Below are positions 17,836 through 26,516 of a DNA stretch of 64,000 nucleotides, one piece after another (the first letter of the stretch is position 1; every line of letters begins with the position of its first letter). The stretch is from Whitmania pigra (Eukaryota > Annelida > Clitellata > Hirudinida > Haemopidae), in contig JAJTWR010000475.1 of NCBI GenBank assembly GCA_021613335.1, positions 124,001 through 188,000 on the forward strand. The letters run 5' to 3'. Both the position numbers and the translations under genes were made by a program. Under the pieces are notes generated by a model, which saw nothing but the letters and a program-made list of their open reading frames with translations, was not told the DNA's origin and ran no database searches.

Positions 17836-18653
17836 GCAACGTTTCAGCGCAAAAATCGCACCGGCCCGGCCCCATCGCCTTGACGCTGGCGGTTATTGCC
17901 GCCCTTTTCCTGCTGGCGCCGCTGCTGGCCGTGATCCCGATCTCGCTCACGCCGAACCGTTTTTTATCGATGCCGACCGACGCTATCAGCTTTCGCCACT
18001 ATGCCACCCTGGTCGAGAATGATGCCTGGCGGAACGCCGCCTTCGTTTCCTTGCACATCGCGCTGATCTCAAGCCTGCTGTCGGTGGTTCTCGCCACTCT
18101 CTTCTCGATCGGCCTTTGGCTTGCCCGACCGCTCCATGCCACCCTTATCGTCGGTTTCGTTCTCATGCCGATGGTGGTGCCGCCAGTGGTGTCGGCGATG
18201 GTGCTGTATTTTTTTCTCACCTTCCTGTCCAGTCTGCAGCCGTGGATCGGTTATGACACCATTCCCGGCGTCATCCTAGCGCATGTCGTGCTGAACGTGC
18301 CCTTTGCCGTGGTCTTGATGCTGGTGGCGCTCGCCGGCGTCAACCGGCGCATCGATCTTGCCGCGCGCAGCCTCGGCGCTTCCTTCATCCGCCGCGCCTT
18401 TCAGATCGTTTTGCCGAATATCCGTCACGCGCTGCTTGGCGCCGTGCTGACCACCTTCATCCTGTCGTGGGATGAAACCGCGGTCATGCTCTTCATCACC
18501 TCGGTCGAGGCGGTAACCTTACCGCGTTTGATGTGGATGGGGTTGCGCGACAATATCGATCCAGCCGTTGCGGCTGCCTCGGTGATCTTCGTTCTTCTCA
18601 CGGTCGCGGCTCTCGTCGCGCGGCGGCTGTTCGTGCGCCCGGCGCATAATTAA
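17832..18653 (+). CDS. ABC transporter permease, PotC type
   Basis: A 273-residue partner permease starting MSNVSAQKSHRPGPIAL, with about six hydrophobic segments and the EAA-type loop DLAARSLGASFIRRAFQIVL. Its TAA stop overlaps the TAA stop of the converging FMN dehydrogenase gene: the four bases TTAA serve both strands. There is no room for a terminator between the two converging genes. Confidence 0.9.
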   Translation: MSNVSAQKSHRPGPIALTLAVIAALFLLAPLLAVIPISLTPNRFLSMPTDAISFRHYATLVENDAWRNAAFVSLHIALISSLLSVVLATLFSIGLWLARPLHATLIVGFVLMPMVVPPVVSAMVLYFFLTFLSSLQPWIGYDTIPGVILAHVVLNVPFAVVLMLVALAGVNRRIDLAARSLGASFIRRAFQIVLPNIRHALLGAVLTTFILSWDETAVMLFITSVEAVTLPRLMWMGLRDNIDPAVAAASVIFVLLTVAALVARRLFVRPAHN

Positions 18654-19795
18654 CGATACAGAAACCCCGGCAAGGAGGCGACATCGCCGCAGCCAAGCTG
18701 TTGCAGCGTTGCCTGAAATTCCTGCTTCAATATATCGATCAGATGCGCCGGCCCGTCATCGCCAAGGGTAGCGGCGAAAATGAACGGCCGCCCCAGCAGG
18801 ACGATATCGGCGCCAAGCGCGATCATGCGCGCGATATCCAGCCCGCAACGCACCCCGCCATCGACCAGGATTGGCACTTTCGCACCCAGCCGGGCGCGAA
18901 AGTGCGGCAGTTGCGCAACGCTCGACGGGGCGGCGTCCAGCTGCCGCCCGCCATGGTTGGAAACGACGATGGCATCGGCCCCGTCACCGACAAAGGCGGC
19001 GGCCTCGTTTGGATCGAGCAGCCCCTTGACCGCCAGTTTTCCCTGCCAGCGCTGCCGAAGGCGCCGGAAGCGTTCGCGAGTGACATGCCCGGACCGGATG
19101 GCGCCGAGATAATCGGCCATTTGCCTGGCTGAGGCCTTCGGCGGCGCATACCCTTCAAGGTTGCGAAAGCGGGGAATGCCATGGCAGGCAAGGCGCAAGA
19201 GCCAATGGGGCCGCGCCAGTGCCTGAGCGAGCGTCCGCCAATCGAAGCGCGGCGGCACCGACAGGCCGTTGCGAATATCCCTGTCGCGCCGCAGGATGCC
19301 GGGAACATCGACGGTAACCACCATGACCTCATAACCAGCGGCGGCGACGCGGTCGATCAGATCGTCCTCGATCCTGGCATCGCTGATCGGATAGAGCTGA
19401 AACCAGCCGGCCTCGCCCGCGACCTGCTTCATCGCGACGAGATCCTGCGTCGCATAGGTGGAGAGGATATAAAAAATGCCCTGGGCGCGCGCCGCCGCAG
19501 CGATCGGCTTCTCGCACCCCGGCCAGATCAGGCCGTTCAACCCCATCGGCGCCACGCCGAACGGCGCCGCTAGGGGGCGACCGAACAGGCTGACGCCAAT
19601 CGCCGGCTGATCGCCAGCGGCTTCGGCATAGCGCGGCAACAGCAGCGTTGCATCGAGATCACCCTGGTTCCGGCGCACGCCCGCCTCGCGTCCGATCCCG
19701 CCGACGAGATAGTCCCAGGCAAAGGTCGGGATCTTGCCCGCGGCATGGCGCTGCATGTCGTCAACGCAGGGAAATCGCCGTTCATGACGTTGCAT
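18650..19795 (-). CDS. FMN-dependent alpha-hydroxy-acid dehydrogenase
   Basis: A 381-residue protein of the lactate/glycolate/mandelate dehydrogenase family. It has YLVGGIG and PFGVAPMG near the N-terminus, TVDVPGILRRDRDIRNGL, and the catalytic active-site block VVSNHGGRQLDAAPSS (His and Arg), followed by the FMN phosphate region LVDGGVRCGLDIARMIALGAD and GRPFIFA. It oxidises an L-2-hydroxy acid to a 2-oxo acid. It lies 15 bp downstream of aruH with a GGAGG site, in an arginine-type operon, so a guanidino hydroxy acid is a plausible but unproven substrate. Confidence 0.9.
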   Translation of the reverse strand: MQRHERRFPCVDDMQRHAAGKIPTFAWDYLVGGIGREAGVRRNQGDLDATLLLPRYAEAAGDQPAIGVSLFGRPLAAPFGVAPMGLNGLIWPGCEKPIAAAARAQGIFYILSTYATQDLVAMKQVAGEAGWFQLYPISDARIEDDLIDRVAAAGYEVMVVTVDVPGILRRDRDIRNGLSVPPRFDWRTLAQALARPHWLLRLACHGIPRFRNLEGYAPPKASARQMADYLGAIRSGHVTRERFRRLRQRWQGKLAVKGLLDPNEAAAFVGDGADAIVVSNHGGRQLDAAPSSVAQLPHFRARLGAKVPILVDGGVRCGLDIARMIALGADIVLLGRPFIFAATLGDDGPAHLIDILKQEFQATLQQLGCGDVASLPGFLYR

Positions 19796-19810
19796 GGCTT
19801 CTGTCCTCCT

Positions 19811-21013
19811 TCAAAAAGTCCGGCGCGGCGCTCCCCCGGTCTGTTGCATCAGGCTTTGCGCATAAACTTGAATCCGCCGGGTAGCCACGCGCAACCGCTC
19901 GTCCTCCAACACCAATCCCAGCCGGATGTGGCCGGCGGCGCTGGGACCGAAGGCTTCGGCATCGAGAGTCGACACGCCCATGGCCCGGTAAAGGCCCCAA
20001 GCGAACTCTTGCGCCGTCAGGCCGGTGGCGCTGATATCGATCAGCAGGAACATCCCCGCCTCCGGCCGTTTGCACGCCAACCCTGGCGCGCCGTCCAATT
20101 CGGCAAGCGCCAAGTCGCGCCGGCGGCGATAAAGCTCGCATATGGCCGGGACATATTCCTCACGTCGCAGGAGCGCTGCCAGCGCCGCCTCCTGAATGAA
20201 ACCAGGCAGGCCATAATGCACGCAGAGCGACAGCCTCTCCATGTGCCGGATCAGCTCCGCCGGCCCCGCCGCCCAGCCCATACGCCAGCCCGCCATGGCA
20301 TGAGATTTCGACAGACTCCCCAACGTCACCACCCTGTCCTTGAGATCCGCTCGCGCCGCCATCGAGCGGTGCGGCCTATCGAAGACGATCGTACTATAGA
20401 CCTCGTCGGCGACAATCCAAAGATCGTGAGCCAGGGCAAGGGAGGCAATGGCGTCGAGTTCGGCCTGTGTCATGACGACGCCGGTCGGATTGCAGGGATT
20501 GGCGCAATAGATGGCCCGCGTGCGCGGGGTAATCGCCCGCGCCAGCGCTTCGATCTGCAGACGGAAATCGCCGCGCGCCACCGGCACAGGCGACAGGGTA
20601 GCGCCTGAAGCGCGAATTGATGCCTCGTAGGTCAGGTACATGGGTTCGGGGACGAGCGCGTCATCGCCCGGCTGGAGCAGACACAAGGCAGTGGCAAAGA
20701 GGCCGTTTTGCGCGCCGGCCAGCACGATGGTTTCCTCGGCGCGGGTAGGCGCTGCGAAGTCCGACGTGAACATCTCGGCAATCGCCTGCCGCAGAGCCGG
20801 CCGGCCGGCAATGTCGGTGTAGTGGGTATCGCCTCCCCGCAAGGCGGCAACCGCCGCCTCGACGATGGGAGCCGGCGTTGAAAATTCCGGGTCGCCGATG
20901 CTGAGGATAAAGACTTCCTTGCCCGCGCGCCGATCCGCAACCGCCGCGCTGTGTATGTCCCAGGCGGCAACGGCGCGATTGGCGATCCGATGAACCAGAT
21001 CCGAGTAACGCAT
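19811..21013 (-). CDS. aruH: Arginine:pyruvate transaminase-like PLP enzyme
   Basis: A 400-residue fold-type I aminotransferase, start MRYSDLVHRIANRAVAAWDI. The text closely follows the AruH family, which converts L-arginine and pyruvate to 2-ketoarginine and alanine. It includes ILSIGDPEFSTPAPIVEAAV, VLAGAQNGLFATALCLLQPG, the CANPCNPTG block, the PLP lysine in SLSKSHAMAGWRMGW and EAFGPSAAGHIRLGLVLED. The gene is 10 bp downstream of an amino-acid permease gene and in the same operon as an AruI-like decarboxylase. The symbol is given by similarity plus context; other aminotransferase substrates cannot be excluded. Confidence 0.82.
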   Translation of the reverse strand: MRYSDLVHRIANRAVAAWDIHSAAVADRRAGKEVFILSIGDPEFSTPAPIVEAAVAALRGGDTHYTDIAGRPALRQAIAEMFTSDFAAPTRAEETIVLAGAQNGLFATALCLLQPGDDALVPEPMYLTYEASIRASGATLSPVPVARGDFRLQIEALARAITPRTRAIYCANPCNPTGVVMTQAELDAIASLALAHDLWIVADEVYSTIVFDRPHRSMAARADLKDRVVTLGSLSKSHAMAGWRMGWAAGPAELIRHMERLSLCVHYGLPGFIQEAALAALLRREEYVPAICELYRRRRDLALAELDGAPGLACKRPEAGMFLLIDISATGLTAQEFAWGLYRAMGVSTLDAEAFGPSAAGHIRLGLVLEDERLRVATRRIQVYAQSLMQQTGGAPRRTF

Positions 21014-21023
21014 GACAGGAATC

Positions 21024-21725
21024 CTACGCAATGAAGGGTGCGCGCGCCGGAATTCGGCGCTCCAGCCGCCAGAAGATAAGCTCAATCAGCAAGGCAATGG
21101 CACCGTAGATAACAGCTGCCAACAACAACGGCTCGTAGACGATGAACGTTTTGACGCGCACCAACGTCGCAACGCCAAGCAGATCCATCACCGCCACGGT
21201 CGAGGCAAGCGCCGTCGATTTCAGCAGCATGACGCTCTCGCCCGCCAGTGTCGGCAGTAGAATCCGGATTGCCCGCGGCAGCCAGATGCGGCGAATCATG
21301 GTCAAGCGCGGTATGGCAAAGGCCTGAGCCGCCTCCAGCTCGCCCTTGGGCACAGCCAGCAGGCCGCCGCGAATGACCTCCCCGACATAGGCGGCAACAC
21401 TGCACGTCAGCGCCACAACCACGTACCAGAACCCTTCCCTCAGATAGGGCCAGAGCAAGGAGTCGCGAATGGCTGGCATGTGTGCCAGCAATGTGCCAAG
21501 GCCGTAGTAGAAAAGATAGATTTGCACCAGGAGCGGCGTGCCGCGAATGAGGTTGGTGAAGGAGAGGCTTGCCCAGGCGAGAAAACGGTTGCGGGATATC
21601 CGCATGAAGGCAACCGCGATGGCGAGAGCAAAGCCGGTCAGCCCGGACAGGAGCATCAGGGAAATGGTGATGCCGGCGCCCGACAGGAACAGCGGCGCAT
21701 AGCTCTCGATCCAGGACCACGACAT
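21024..21725 (-). CDS. Polar amino-acid ABC permease, HisM type
   Basis: A 233-residue inner-membrane protein with about five hydrophobic segments. It has the RGTPLLVQIYLFYYGLG block characteristic of polar amino-acid permeases and an EAA loop ELEAAQAFAIPRLTMIRRI. It follows the other permease gene by 13 bp. It is probably the second half of an arginine-type importer. No ATP-binding subunit gene is in this operon. Confidence 0.9.
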   Translation of the reverse strand: MSWSWIESYAPLFLSGAGITISLMLLSGLTGFALAIAVAFMRISRNRFLAWASLSFTNLIRGTPLLVQIYLFYYGLGTLLAHMPAIRDSLLWPYLREGFWYVVVALTCSVAAYVGEVIRGGLLAVPKGELEAAQAFAIPRLTMIRRIWLPRAIRILLPTLAGESVMLLKSTALASTVAVMDLLGVATLVRVKTFIVYEPLLLAAVIYGAIALLIELIFWRLERRIPARAPFIA

Positions 21726-21738
21726 GCCTTACCTGCCT

Positions 21739-22443
21739 TCAAGCGTGGCTGCGCGCCGGCATCCAGCGCCTGAAGCGCCGCTCAACACACCGGAACAGGC
21801 TGGTGGAAACCATCGTAATGGCAAAGTAATACGCTGCCGCCAGCGTATAATAGATGAAATATTGCTTCGTCGATCCGGCAGCCTGCTTGGCCGTCAGCAG
21901 CAACTCGCTATAACCCACCACGGAAATCAGAGACGTATCCTTAATCAGAACGAGCCACAGATTGGCGATGCCGGCCAAGGCATAAGGAAGCATCGCTGGC
22001 AGGATCACGCGTTGAAAAATCAACCTGCGCGGCAGAGCAAAGGCCTTGGCGGCCTCGATCTGTCCATGCGGAATCGCCAGAAAGGCGCCGCGGATGATTT
22101 CTGTCGCATAGGCGCCCTGAACGATGCCAAGAACGAGCACGGCCGCGACAAAACCGTTGATGCCCGCCTGCTGCCCGAACAGAAGATCGATCAGGTCCGA
22201 TCCGGCATAGAACAGCAGCAAGATGAGCAAAAGCTCCGGGACGGCGCGACAGATCAGAGTGTAGAGATCGGCCAAACGCGCCAGCGCCGGGTAGCCGCTA
22301 AGCTTGGCCGCGGCGCCGGCAAGGCCGATGCCGATGCCAAGAACGAAGGCGCCGGCGGCGATCTGCAAGGTGACGCCCGCCGCGTCGAGCAACGCTCGAT
22401 TCCAATCGACAAACGCGTTCATAGAAAATACAGCGCTCGGCAT
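21739..22443 (-). CDS. Polar amino-acid ABC permease, HisQ type
   Basis: About 234 residues from MPSAVFSMNAFVDW, with five hydrophobic segments, the RAVPELLLILLLFYAGSD block and the EAA loop QIEAAKAFALPRRLIFQRV. A start at MNAFVDWN (22422) is equally possible; the longer N-terminus was not chosen because it lacks family features. It forms a heterodimeric channel with the next gene. Confidence 0.88.
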   Translation of the reverse strand: MPSAVFSMNAFVDWNRALLDAAGVTLQIAAGAFVLGIGIGLAGAAAKLSGYPALARLADLYTLICRAVPELLLILLLFYAGSDLIDLLFGQQAGINGFVAAVLVLGIVQGAYATEIIRGAFLAIPHGQIEAAKAFALPRRLIFQRVILPAMLPYALAGIANLWLVLIKDTSLISVVGYSELLLTAKQAAGSTKQYFIYYTLAAAYYFAITMVSTSLFRCVERRFRRWMPARSHA

Positions 22444-22626
22444 GACGCTCCAATCCTCGCCAAAGACATTGCCGCAGCCAAGCTTGGCTTGCGATCGGGC
22501 GAACTCATCCAAAGATCAAAGATGCCCATGGCTCAACGGCTTGGGGATTCTCTCGTTTTTCAGATCGATCGCCATCGTCTCTGCGAGAGCCGGGCAGCGT
22601 TGCCGAACCCCGGCTCCCCTCTTCGC

Positions 22627-23394
22627 TCAAGGCGACTTGATATCGAAATCAAAGTAAACCTTCTGGATCGCGTCATACCTGCCGTTGCTCGTCAGAGCTT
22701 TGAGGGCGGCATCGATTTTTTCCTTGAGAGGATCCCCCTTGCGCAACCCGGCGCCGATGCCTGCGCCAAACAGCGGATCGGCGGGCGCCGTTCCCTTGAT
22801 CTCGAGTCCTTTCGCATCGGCCGTTTTCATGAATTCGGCAACGAAAACCGAATCGGCCAGCATATAATCGATTCGACCGGAAACCAGATCGGCATTGACA
22901 TCATCCTGAGTGCTATAATATTTGATTTGCGATTTACTGTATCGTGCGCTCAGAAACGTAGCATTGCTCGTAGATGACTGTACGCCGATCACTTTCCCAG
23001 CCAATCCCATTGGCGAGATGTCAGTTGTCATGCCCTTTGCGCCGACAAAAGCCGAGGGCGTGAAGTAATAAGGATCGGAAAAGTCGATTTCCTGCTTGCG
23101 CTCTTCGGTGATCGACAAAGAAGCAAAGATCACGTCGATCTTATTACCCTTCAGGGCCGGGATAATCCCGTCCCAGGCAACCTCGTTGATCGAGCATTCC
23201 GCGGTCATCTGTTGGCAAAGCGCCTTCATCAGGTCGATCTCGAAGCCAGACCACGTCCCGCTCGCATCTTTCGATGCAAAGGGCGGATAGGGCTCCGCCG
23301 CAATGCCAATCCGCACCGTTTCAGCCGCGGCCATCTGCGCAAAGCAGACCAGAACAGCGGCTGCCGCCAGCGCTTTCCTGCAGTATGTAAACAT
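22627..23394 (-). CDS. Periplasmic amino-acid-binding protein (SBP family 3)
   Basis: A 255-residue protein with a clear signal peptide (cleavage near CFAQMAAA/ETV). The mature part begins VRIGIAAEPYPPFAS and has GFEIDLMKALCQQM, WDGIIPALKGNKIDVI and SITEERKQEIDFSDPYY, which is the lysine/arginine/ornithine-binding group. It delivers the ligand to the two permeases downstream. Together with AruH and AruI it suggests arginine or a guanidino compound as the ligand. Confidence 0.9.
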   Translation of the reverse strand: MFTYCRKALAAAAVLVCFAQMAAAETVRIGIAAEPYPPFASKDASGTWSGFEIDLMKALCQQMTAECSINEVAWDGIIPALKGNKIDVIFASLSITEERKQEIDFSDPYYFTPSAFVGAKGMTTDISPMGLAGKVIGVQSSTSNATFLSARYSKSQIKYYSTQDDVNADLVSGRIDYMLADSVFVAEFMKTADAKGLEIKGTAPADPLFGAGIGAGLRKGDPLKEKIDAALKALTSNGRYDAIQKVYFDFDIKSP

Positions 23395-23554
23395 GCCTTC
23401 TCCCTCATTCTCATTCTTGTCTGCGACCTCGGCGCAACCGCATCATGTTTTCGCGCCGCCGGGCAAATGCCTTTCAGCGCCTCCGCCGGAGCGAAGCTTT
23501 TGTGTGGATCGCCAACCTCGTCACCCGGGCGATTTATCGTGCCCGGATATCCCT

Positions 23555-25150
23555 TCAAAAAGTCCGCCGCAGCGCTTCCGGCACATAGATGACGGTTGGA
23601 CCGGTATTTTGGGCGGCGGTTTGCAACGCATCGCGCATCCCGCCCGCCGCCGGTTCGATCACCCGCCAGCCGCAAGCGCGGGCAATGGCGCGCAGATCCG
23701 GCGTGAAGATATCGACGCCGACTGGCGCGATCCCGCGCTTTTCCATATAGCTCTTGATCTCGCCATAGCCGTTATTGTCGTGAAGGATCAAGATGACCCG
23801 CGCACTGGCTTCAACCGCCGAAGCGAGTTCGCCCAGGCAAAATTGTACGCCGCCATCGCCTGAGAGCGCCACCGCCGGCGCATTCTCGGCGAGCGCCGCG
23901 CCAATCGCCGCCGGCAACCCATAGCCAAGCGTGCCAAAACCGGTGGCGGAGGTGAAAAACCCCCCCGCCCTGCCAGCGGCAAAACCGGCAATGGCGGAAT
24001 AAGCGATCTGGGTTGAATCGCCAACGATGGCGGCTTTGGGCAAGATTTCGCGCACAAGATCGAGAAAGCGAAGGTCGCGCCGCACCGCTTCGGGCAGTTC
24101 GTCAATCCCGGCATTGGCCGCCGCCGCCCGCGCCGCGCCGTTTCGGGCCGCCTGCTTTGGCAAAGCCTCGATCAGCGCCGCCACCGCTAGCGCGGCATCG
24201 GCAACCAAGCCAAGATCGGCCGGCAGATTGCGGTCGATCTGCCGGGGATCGATATCGATCCGCAACAGCTTGCCCGTGACGCGAAAACCGCCATCCTCAA
24301 GAAAATCGTAGTCGGTCGCTCCAAGCTCGCTGCCAATCGCCAGAACGGCATCGGCTGCGGCGATCAATGCCCGGCTGTGGGCAAAAGAAGCGGAAAGCGA
24401 GACGGCGAGCGGATGGTCGGGGGGCAGAAATCCGCGCGCGTTGGCGGTCATGACGACCGGCGCGTCGAGTTGTTCGGCAAGGGCGCGAACCTTGGCCCGC
24501 CTGGCGCCGCCGCCAGCAAGGATCACCGGACGCTCCGCCGCCGCCAAAAGAGCCGCCGCCTGAGCAAGCAAGCGCGGATTGGCGGGTTTCGCTCCCGCTT
24601 TGGGCGGCGAGACGATGGGAAAAGAATCAACCTGTAGCTGTAGCACATCGATTGGGATTTCGATATGAACCGGTCGCGGTCTGGCGCTTGTAAACAGAGC
24701 GAATGCCTCATCGAGCGCCGGCTCCAGCTCGTCTGGGTGATGGATCGTCCGGCTGAAGGCGGCAACCCCGGCGATCAGGGCGCTTTGGTTGGGCATTTCG
24801 TGCAACCACCCGGCCCCAGAGCCCAATTGCCCGCGGGCATTGACCGAGGATATGACTAGCATTGGAATCGAATCGCCATAAGCCTGTCCCATCGCCGTGA
24901 CGATATTGGTCATGCCAGGGCCGGTGATGATAAAGCAGACGCCAGGCCGGCCGGTCACGCGCGCATAGCCGTCGGCCATGAAACCGGCCCCTTGCTCGTG
25001 GCGGGGCGTGATATGGCGAATGCCCGAGCCGGGCAGGCCGCGATACATCTCGACGGTATGGACGCCGGGAATGCCAAAAACCATCTCAACGCCGCGCGCG
25101 GCAAGCAGGGCCGACAGATGCGTGCCCAGGCGGACGGTCGGTTCCATCAT
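23555..25150 (-). CDS. aruI: TPP-dependent 2-ketoarginine (5-guanidino-2-oxopentanoate) decarboxylase-like
   Basis: A 531-residue thiamine diphosphate enzyme. The catalytic Glu lies in RHEQGAGFMADGYARV, and GDGGVQFCLGELASAVEA with DNNGYGEI is the TPP/Mg site. The N-terminus VEMVFGIPGVHTVEMYRGL and TGPGMTNIVTAMGQAY are characteristic of AruI, which decarboxylates 2-ketoarginine to 4-guanidinobutyraldehyde in the arginine transaminase route. It is the first gene of the operon that also carries an amino-acid importer and aruH. Acetolactate synthase was considered: no small subunit is near and the N-terminus is of the AruI kind. Confidence 0.83.
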   Translation of the reverse strand: MMEPTVRLGTHLSALLAARGVEMVFGIPGVHTVEMYRGLPGSGIRHITPRHEQGAGFMADGYARVTGRPGVCFIITGPGMTNIVTAMGQAYGDSIPMLVISSVNARGQLGSGAGWLHEMPNQSALIAGVAAFSRTIHHPDELEPALDEAFALFTSARPRPVHIEIPIDVLQLQVDSFPIVSPPKAGAKPANPRLLAQAAALLAAAERPVILAGGGARRAKVRALAEQLDAPVVMTANARGFLPPDHPLAVSLSASFAHSRALIAAADAVLAIGSELGATDYDFLEDGGFRVTGKLLRIDIDPRQIDRNLPADLGLVADAALAVAALIEALPKQAARNGAARAAAANAGIDELPEAVRRDLRFLDLVREILPKAAIVGDSTQIAYSAIAGFAAGRAGGFFTSATGFGTLGYGLPAAIGAALAENAPAVALSGDGGVQFCLGELASAVEASARVILILHDNNGYGEIKSYMEKRGIAPVGVDIFTPDLRAIARACGWRVIEPAAGGMRDALQTAAQNTGPTVIYVPEALRRTF

Positions 25151-25161
25151 TGCTGTCCCTA

Positions 25162-25199
25162 CGATCTTGCTGTGCGATCTTGCTGTGCGATCTTGCTCG
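25162..25199. repeat. 13-bp tandem repeat, nearly three copies, in the aruI leader
   Basis: The unit CGATCTTGCTGTG stands at 25162-25174 and 25175-25187, with a partial copy at 25188-25199. It lies 12-49 bases upstream of the aruI start codon, in untranslated leader or promoter DNA. It may be a recent slippage product or repeated operator half-sites. Confidence 0.75.
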
Positions 25200-25305
25200 C
25201 GCCCGGACTCTTCCCAAGAGAGCGCGGCCCGAGCTTATTCGCGCCGCAACGCGCCCGGCAATTGAAAATTTTTAGCCATAACAACAAATATTATTTATCG
25301 AGCGC

Positions 25306-25330
25306 CAAAATCGCTCACCATCCGAGCGAT
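25306..25330 (-). terminator. Candidate intrinsic terminator of the lysR gene
   Basis: On the minus strand, ATCGCTC and GAGCGAT (arms 25324-25330 and 25310-25316) form a 7-bp stem with a 7-base loop, followed at once by TTTT. It lies 5 bases past the lysR stop and separates lysR from aruI. The T run is short, so termination may be partial. Confidence 0.5.
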
Positions 25331-25334
25331 AAGG

Positions 25335-26228
25335 TTACGATGCCACGCCACCGCGCATCCGCTCTTTCAGCCAGGTTGAAAAAGCATCGACCGCCGGATT
25401 GTCGAGGCTTTTTTGCGGTGTAACCAGGTGGTAGGAATCAACCGAGGAAAGCATCGCATCGAAAGGCCGAACCAGATGGCCGCGGGCCATGGCGCCGCCG
25501 CAGGTGAATTCGTCGCCGAGGGCAATCCCTTGGGAAGCGATGGCCGCGGCATAAACCAGATTGACATCCGAACAGCGTATGCCGCGATGCGCCGCTTCGG
25601 CTGGCATACCGATCAGCCGCATCCACTGCTCCCAATCCTTGAAATCGACCAGATGCAGCAAGGTGGCCCGCAACAAGCTGCGCTTATCGGCGAAACCGTC
25701 GAATTTGTTGAGATAGACCGGGCTGCACAGCGGGGTGAATTCAACCCGTTGGAGAATCTCGACCTTGGTCCCGGCGGGATATTCATGGGCAAAGGTGACG
25801 AAGAGATCGACCTCGGGGTTGGAGATGTCCTCGCGCCGGCGCGGGGTTGTCAGCGAAACGCTGACATCGGGATGCGCATCGAGAAAGCGGTCGATACAGG
25901 AGCACAGCCAGCCGGTGGCAAAACCAGCCGGACAACTAACGGCGATCGAACCGGAAATTCCCCGCTCGGCGTTGCGTGTCGCCGATGCCGCCAGCAAACT
26001 GAGGGCGCGGCGCGTATCCTCGGCATAGGCGCGGCCGCACGCGGTCAGTTCCACCCGCGTGCCAACCCGGTTGAGAATGGAAAATCCAAGATCGCGTTCA
26101 AGCAGCCGCAGCTGATGACTGACGGCGCTGCGCGTCAGCGCCAGTTCATCGGCCGCCTGCCAAACCGTGCCGTGGCGGGAAAAAGCCTCAAGCGCGCGCA
26201 ACGCCTGAGTCGAAGGAATACGAGGCAT
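25335..26228 (-). CDS. LysR-type transcriptional regulator (GcvA-like)
   Basis: A 297-residue regulator starting MPRIPSTQALRALEAFSRHG. The N-terminal winged helix-turn-helix (about residues 5-65) contains VWQAADELALTRSAVSHQLRLLERDLG; the effector domain follows (SIAVSCPAGFATGWLC onward). The start follows GGAGAAGG. A further 25 codons upstream are open but overlap a palindrome that looks like an operator. It lies upstream of the aru-type operon on the same strand and divergent from the deiminase gene, so it is the likely regulator of both. Confidence 0.9.
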   Translation of the reverse strand: MPRIPSTQALRALEAFSRHGTVWQAADELALTRSAVSHQLRLLERDLGFSILNRVGTRVELTACGRAYAEDTRRALSLLAASATRNAERGISGSIAVSCPAGFATGWLCSCIDRFLDAHPDVSVSLTTPRRREDISNPEVDLFVTFAHEYPAGTKVEILQRVEFTPLCSPVYLNKFDGFADKRSLLRATLLHLVDFKDWEQWMRLIGMPAEAAHRGIRCSDVNLVYAAAIASQGIALGDEFTCGGAMARGHLVRPFDAMLSSVDSYHLVTPQKSLDNPAVDAFSTWLKERMRGGVAS

Positions 26229-26266
26229 CGCCTTCTCCGCTTTTTGCCATGATGACGCCATCAATG

Positions 26267-26303
26267 GTGAAATCAATTTTTCTTTCAAGAAAAATGGTTT
26301 CAC
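26267..26303. promoter_or_regulatory. 37-bp imperfect palindrome in the lysR/deiminase intergenic region
   Basis: GTGAAATCAATTTTTCTT and AAGAAAAATGGTTTCAC are near-perfect reverse complements around a TC centre, with one base gap. It lies 39 bp upstream of the lysR start. LysR proteins usually bind a T-N11-A dyad near their own divergent promoter, so this is the best candidate operator. Confidence 0.5.
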
Positions 26304-26516
26304 TTAGCGTCGCGCCAATCCCCGCGTAATCTGAACGCGCTCTAACGCCGCCTGCGTTGCTCTGGGATCTTCTTGCCGGTGGCCTGCCGCCGGCGCGATG
26401 CGCCGCCCGTCCCTTGTCGCTGGCTGGAATATGGCACGCTCCTTCCCTCTCCAGCGGCTTCTGCTGGGGGCTTTTCTGCGCTTTGCGAACCGTTCGCTCA
26501 AGGATGAGGAAAACCG

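Noticed and set aside
23555..25150. Acetolactate synthase large subunit
   Set aside because: No small subunit is near, and the N-terminal GIPGVHTVEMYRGL text and operon context fit the AruI group.
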